From Nocardia colli (GTDB lineage: Bacteria; Actinomycetota; Actinomycetes; Mycobacteriales; Mycobacteriaceae), in contig NZ_VXLC01000021.1 in NCBI RefSeq assembly GCF_008704205.1, forward strand, positions 124,001 through 188,000: a stretch of 64,000 nt of DNA, given 5' to 3'. Below are positions 61,648 through 64,000 of the stretch, one piece after another. The translations under genes were made by a program, and so were the position numbers. Within the stretch, counting starts at the first letter, position 1. Each line of letters begins with the position of its first letter. The notes beneath the pieces are model-generated. The model was not told the origin of the DNA and did not search any database. It was given only the letters and a program-made list of their open reading frames with translations.

Positions 61648-62841
61648 ATGAGTGAACAGCTAACGATCCACGGCGAGGTCGAGTCCGGCTTCGGGCCCGT
61701 CGCCGACGCTTTCCGGCGCAACTTCGCCCAGCACGGCGAGATCGGTGCCGCGGTCGCGGTGTACGCGGGCGATCGGGCGGTGGTGGATCTGTGGGCCGGT
61801 CACCGCGATCGGCGCCGGACGCTGCCGTGGGAGCGGGACACGATCGTCCCGGTGTTCTCCTCGACGAAGGGGCTGGCGGCGTTCACGGTCGCGTCGGCGG
61901 TGTCGAAGGGGCTGCTCGATTACGCGGAGCCGGTGGCGAAGTACTGGCCGGAGTTCGCCGCGCACGGCAAGGGCGCGGTCACCGTGCGGCAGCTGATCGA
62001 CCATCAGGCCGGACTGTCCGGCCTCGATTCGGTGGTGCGGCTGAGTCAGGTCGCGGATCTGGACGGGCTCGCGCCGATCCTGGCCGCGCAGAAGCCCGCA
62101 TGGAAGCCGGGCACCCGGCACGGTTATCACGCGATCACCCTGGGTCTCTATCAGGGCGAGCTGCTGCGCCGGGTCGACCCGCAGCACCGCACGCTCGGCC
62201 GAATCTTCGCCGAGGACATCGCGAAACCGCTCGGCCTGGATTTCTTCATCGGCCTGCCCGCCGAGCAAGGGCTGGAACGCATCGCCACCATGGCCGCCAC
62301 CCGCGGCTTGGACGCGCTGCGCTACGAGCGCGACTTCCCGCTGCGCATCGGCGCCGAGATCGCCGCCAAGCGCGGGTTCGCCTATGCCGCCCTGACCAAT
62401 CCGCGCACCGGCAGTCCCGCGCGGGCGACGCGACGCGAATTCCTCGAGGTGGAGCTGCCCGGCTCCAACGGTGTCGGCAACGCCCGATCGCTGGCCCGCG
62501 TCTACGGTGCCGCGGCAGGCCGCACGGGCGTCCTCCCGATCGACGACACCCTGCTCGACCGGCTGGCCGCCGCGGACACCGCCGACGATGTCCCCGCCGG
62601 AGATCTGGTGCTGCACATCAAGACTCGCTACCACCTCGGCTTCCGCAAGTCCGGCGGCGAGTTCCGCTTCGGCTCGGACAAGCGCGCCTACGGCACCACC
62701 GGACTCGGCGGCTCCTTCGGATTCGCCGACCCCACAACGGGTCTCGGCTTCGGCTACACGATGAACCGCCTCGGCCTTGCCGTCCTGGACGACGTCCGCA
62801 GCCGCAACCTCCGCGAAGCCCTGCTCCGCAGCGCGGGCTAA
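61648..62841 (+). CDS. Beta-lactamase-family serine hydrolase (EstB/LipE-like)
   Basis: 397 residues. VFSSTKGLAAFTVASAVS (S-x-x-K), AVYAGDRAVVDLWAGHRD, LIDHQAGLSGLDS, YHAITLGLYQGELLRRVDP (tyrosine motif) and YGTTGLGGSFGFADPTTGLG near the C-terminus. Family VIII esterase of the mycobacterial LipE/LipL type. Cytoplasmic, no signal peptide. ATG 61648; divergent from the smaller hydrolase. Confidence 0.9.
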   Translation: MSEQLTIHGEVESGFGPVADAFRRNFAQHGEIGAAVAVYAGDRAVVDLWAGHRDRRRTLPWERDTIVPVFSSTKGLAAFTVASAVSKGLLDYAEPVAKYWPEFAAHGKGAVTVRQLIDHQAGLSGLDSVVRLSQVADLDGLAPILAAQKPAWKPGTRHGYHAITLGLYQGELLRRVDPQHRTLGRIFAEDIAKPLGLDFFIGLPAEQGLERIATMAATRGLDALRYERDFPLRIGAEIAAKRGFAYAALTNPRTGSPARATRREFLEVELPGSNGVGNARSLARVYGAAAGRTGVLPIDDTLLDRLAAADTADDVPAGDLVLHIKTRYHLGFRKSGGEFRFGSDKRAYGTTGLGGSFGFADPTTGLGFGYTMNRLGLAVLDDVRSRNLREALLRSAG

Positions 62842-63266
62842 TTACTCAGCGCCACACAGAGATCCTCGTACGGTCCCACCAAGGCGAGCTGCTGCCGCAC
62901 GGTCTGGCCGTTCTTCGACGTGACCCGGACCGACATGAACCCGCGCGAGATGTACCAGTGGTGTTGCGCGGAGGCGGGTAGGTCCGTCCCGTGCATGCCT
63001 GCGGCCCAATCCCGGCCGCTCAGGATGAAATCGCTCGGGTCCCGCATCGGATACACCAGGGAGCCGTCACCAGAAATGTCTCGTTCGACGGTCCACACGG
63101 TGCCCAGTTTCGTCGCACGCAGCACCAACGCCCCTCTCTCCGTGCCGAATAGCGGCCGCCCCTGCCCGTCATACCAGACGCTTTGAGTCAGATCGCTGCG
63201 CATCACGCGCACGCCGCGCACACAATGGCCGGGCGCGCATGAGATCGTCAGCGATTTCGGGCGCAC
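62838..63266 (-). CDS. Hypothetical protein
   Basis: 142 residues from GTG 63266; ATG 63203 gives 121. Beta-rich: SVWYDGQGRPLFGTERGALV, TVWTVERDISGDGSLVYPM, RDPSDFILSGRDW. It resembles LURP-one-like/YxjI repeats in style, but this is weak. Its stop overlaps the 3' end of the LipE-like gene by 4 bp, convergent. Confidence 0.5.
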   Translation of the reverse strand: MRPKSLTISCAPGHCVRGVRVMRSDLTQSVWYDGQGRPLFGTERGALVLRATKLGTVWTVERDISGDGSLVYPMRDPSDFILSGRDWAAGMHGTDLPASAQHHWYISRGFMSVRVTSKNGQTVRQQLALVGPYEDLCVALSN

Positions 63267-63317
63267 GGAGACGATCGGTGCGCGGCGGGCAGGTGTCGTC
63301 GCCGATAACCTGACGCG

Positions 63318-63818
63318 ATGACTGCTACGGGTGGGTGGGCCGTTAGTGCTGAGTGCTTCGACTCGGCGGACGCCGTTATGTTGTGGCGGGCCTACTACAC
63401 CGAAGTCAGTGACCGGTGGTATCAGGTCCACGAGGGACGTTCGACCGATCCGGCGGAGCTCGAGCGCGAGATCGCGGCGGCCACGGGGGCCGAATTCACG
63501 CCGCCTCGTGGCGTATTGCTGGTCGCTCGATATGCGGGTGAACCCGCGGGAACGGCCGGCGTGCGCCTGCTCGACGATACGACGGCGGAACTCAGCCGCG
63601 TATTCGTCCTCCCGGCTATGCGCGGAAAAGGCGGGGCGGAACTTCTCGGCACCGCCGCCGAACAGCACGCGCGCACCCTCGGCGCCGCGCGAATCGTCCT
63701 CGACACCCGCCGCGACCTGGTCGAGGCCCGGGCCCTGTATGCCCGGCTCGGATACGCGGAGTCGCCACCACACAACGACCAGATGTACGCCGAGTGCTGG
63801 TATCAGAAGAAGCTGTGA
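63318..63818 (+). CDS. GNAT-family N-acetyltransferase
   Basis: 166 residues. Acetyl-CoA motif A: VFVLPAMRGKGGAELLGTA (R-G-K-G pyrophosphate loop), then ARIVLDTRRDLVEARALYARL and a GYAESPPHND motif B. Transfers acetyl to an amine; substrate unknown. ATG start; the upstream gene is divergent. Confidence 0.9.
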   Translation: MTATGGWAVSAECFDSADAVMLWRAYYTEVSDRWYQVHEGRSTDPAELEREIAAATGAEFTPPRGVLLVARYAGEPAGTAGVRLLDDTTAELSRVFVLPAMRGKGGAELLGTAAEQHARTLGAARIVLDTRRDLVEARALYARLGYAESPPHNDQMYAECWYQKKL

Positions 63819-63904
63819 CCGAGCGGCAGTCCTGCTTACACTGACGATGCTCCACCCGCTTCAGCGATTCGAATCACCACTCGAGCACGGAATCGAGGGA
63901 CCTC

Positions 63905-64000
63905 GTGGCAGAGCAGCCCACCACCGTCGACACATACATCGCCGCGTTTCCCGAAGACGTGCGCGGCATCCTCGAGGAAATCCGGCACACCATTCAGCGC
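63905..64000 (+). CDS. DUF1801-family protein (3' partial)
   Basis: 32 codons to the window edge from GTG 63905: VDTYIAAFPEDVRGILEEIR, then HTIQR. This is the typical beginning of DUF1801/YdhG-like proteins. Cut by the window end. Confidence 0.7.
   Translation, partial: MAEQPTTVDTYIAAFPEDVRGILEEIRHTIQR

Noticed and set aside
1..64000. CRISPR arrays, tRNA genes, insertion sequences or phage integration sites
   Set aside because: None found by eye: no short repeat-spacer series, cloverleaf, transposase or integrase motif.

Overview
The window is about 64 kb of uniformly high-GC actinobacterial chromosome. GTG and TTG starts are common, genes often overlap by ATGA or GTGA, and lineage-marker families are present: a stand-alone ACP close to mycobacterial AcpM, a DUF2993/LmeA-like protein, a DUF3145 protein, a WES/DGAT acyltransferase and an F420-type LLM oxidoreductase. 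Together these suggest a mycolic-acid-containing genus such as Nocardia; this is inference. I see no tRNA, rRNA, CRISPR array, transposase or phage gene.

Layout. (1) 1-9.0 kb: the 3' part of a giant gene made of tandem modules of about 828 residues, each with two dinucleotide-binding-like motifs, then a WD40-like protein, a Cys-rich hypothetical and a WXG100-like protein. (2) 9.0-19.2 kb: a compact divergent cluster that looks biosynthetic. Leftward are a WES/DGAT acyltransferase, a FabH-type ketosynthase, a second FabH-like protein that has lost its catalytic residues, and an LLM oxidoreductase. Rightward are an AMP-dependent ligase, an FAD oxidoreductase, an FMN alpha-hydroxyacid oxidase and a P450. 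(3) 19.2-26.5 kb: a GH38 alpha-mannosidase divergent from a complete carbohydrate ABC importer. (4) 26.5-43.8 kb: small regulators (MerR, STAS, AraC, WYL), hydrolases, a methyltransferase/SDR pair, an ImmA/IrrE-like plus membrane protein pair, a divergent MerR-AcpM-like pair, and at least four gene remnants (epimerase, VOC, SRPBCC, RidA), so this stretch is decaying accessory DNA. (5) 43.8-57.3 kb: a glycolate/glyoxylate block. It holds an FAH-family hydrolase, an FAD/Fe-S oxidoreductase, an ACS-family MFS transporter, an SGAT-like aminotransferase with a divergent IclR, then hyi-glxR-gcl-glycerate kinase with a second divergent IclR. The logical flow is 2-hydroxyacid import, oxidation to glyoxylate, carboligation to tartronate semialdehyde, reduction to glycerate and phosphorylation. 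(6) 57.3-64 kb: a macro-like/KAP NTPase fusion, a DUF3145 protein, two divergent serine hydrolases, a small hypothetical, a GNAT acetyltransferase and the start of a DUF1801 protein.

The best candidates for undescribed biology are the concatenated flavoprotein-like giant, the FabH pair with a catalytically dead partner inside the cluster, the macro-KAP NTPase, and the MerR-controlled AcpM-like carrier protein. Functional statements rest on motif recognition by eye; no database search was possible.
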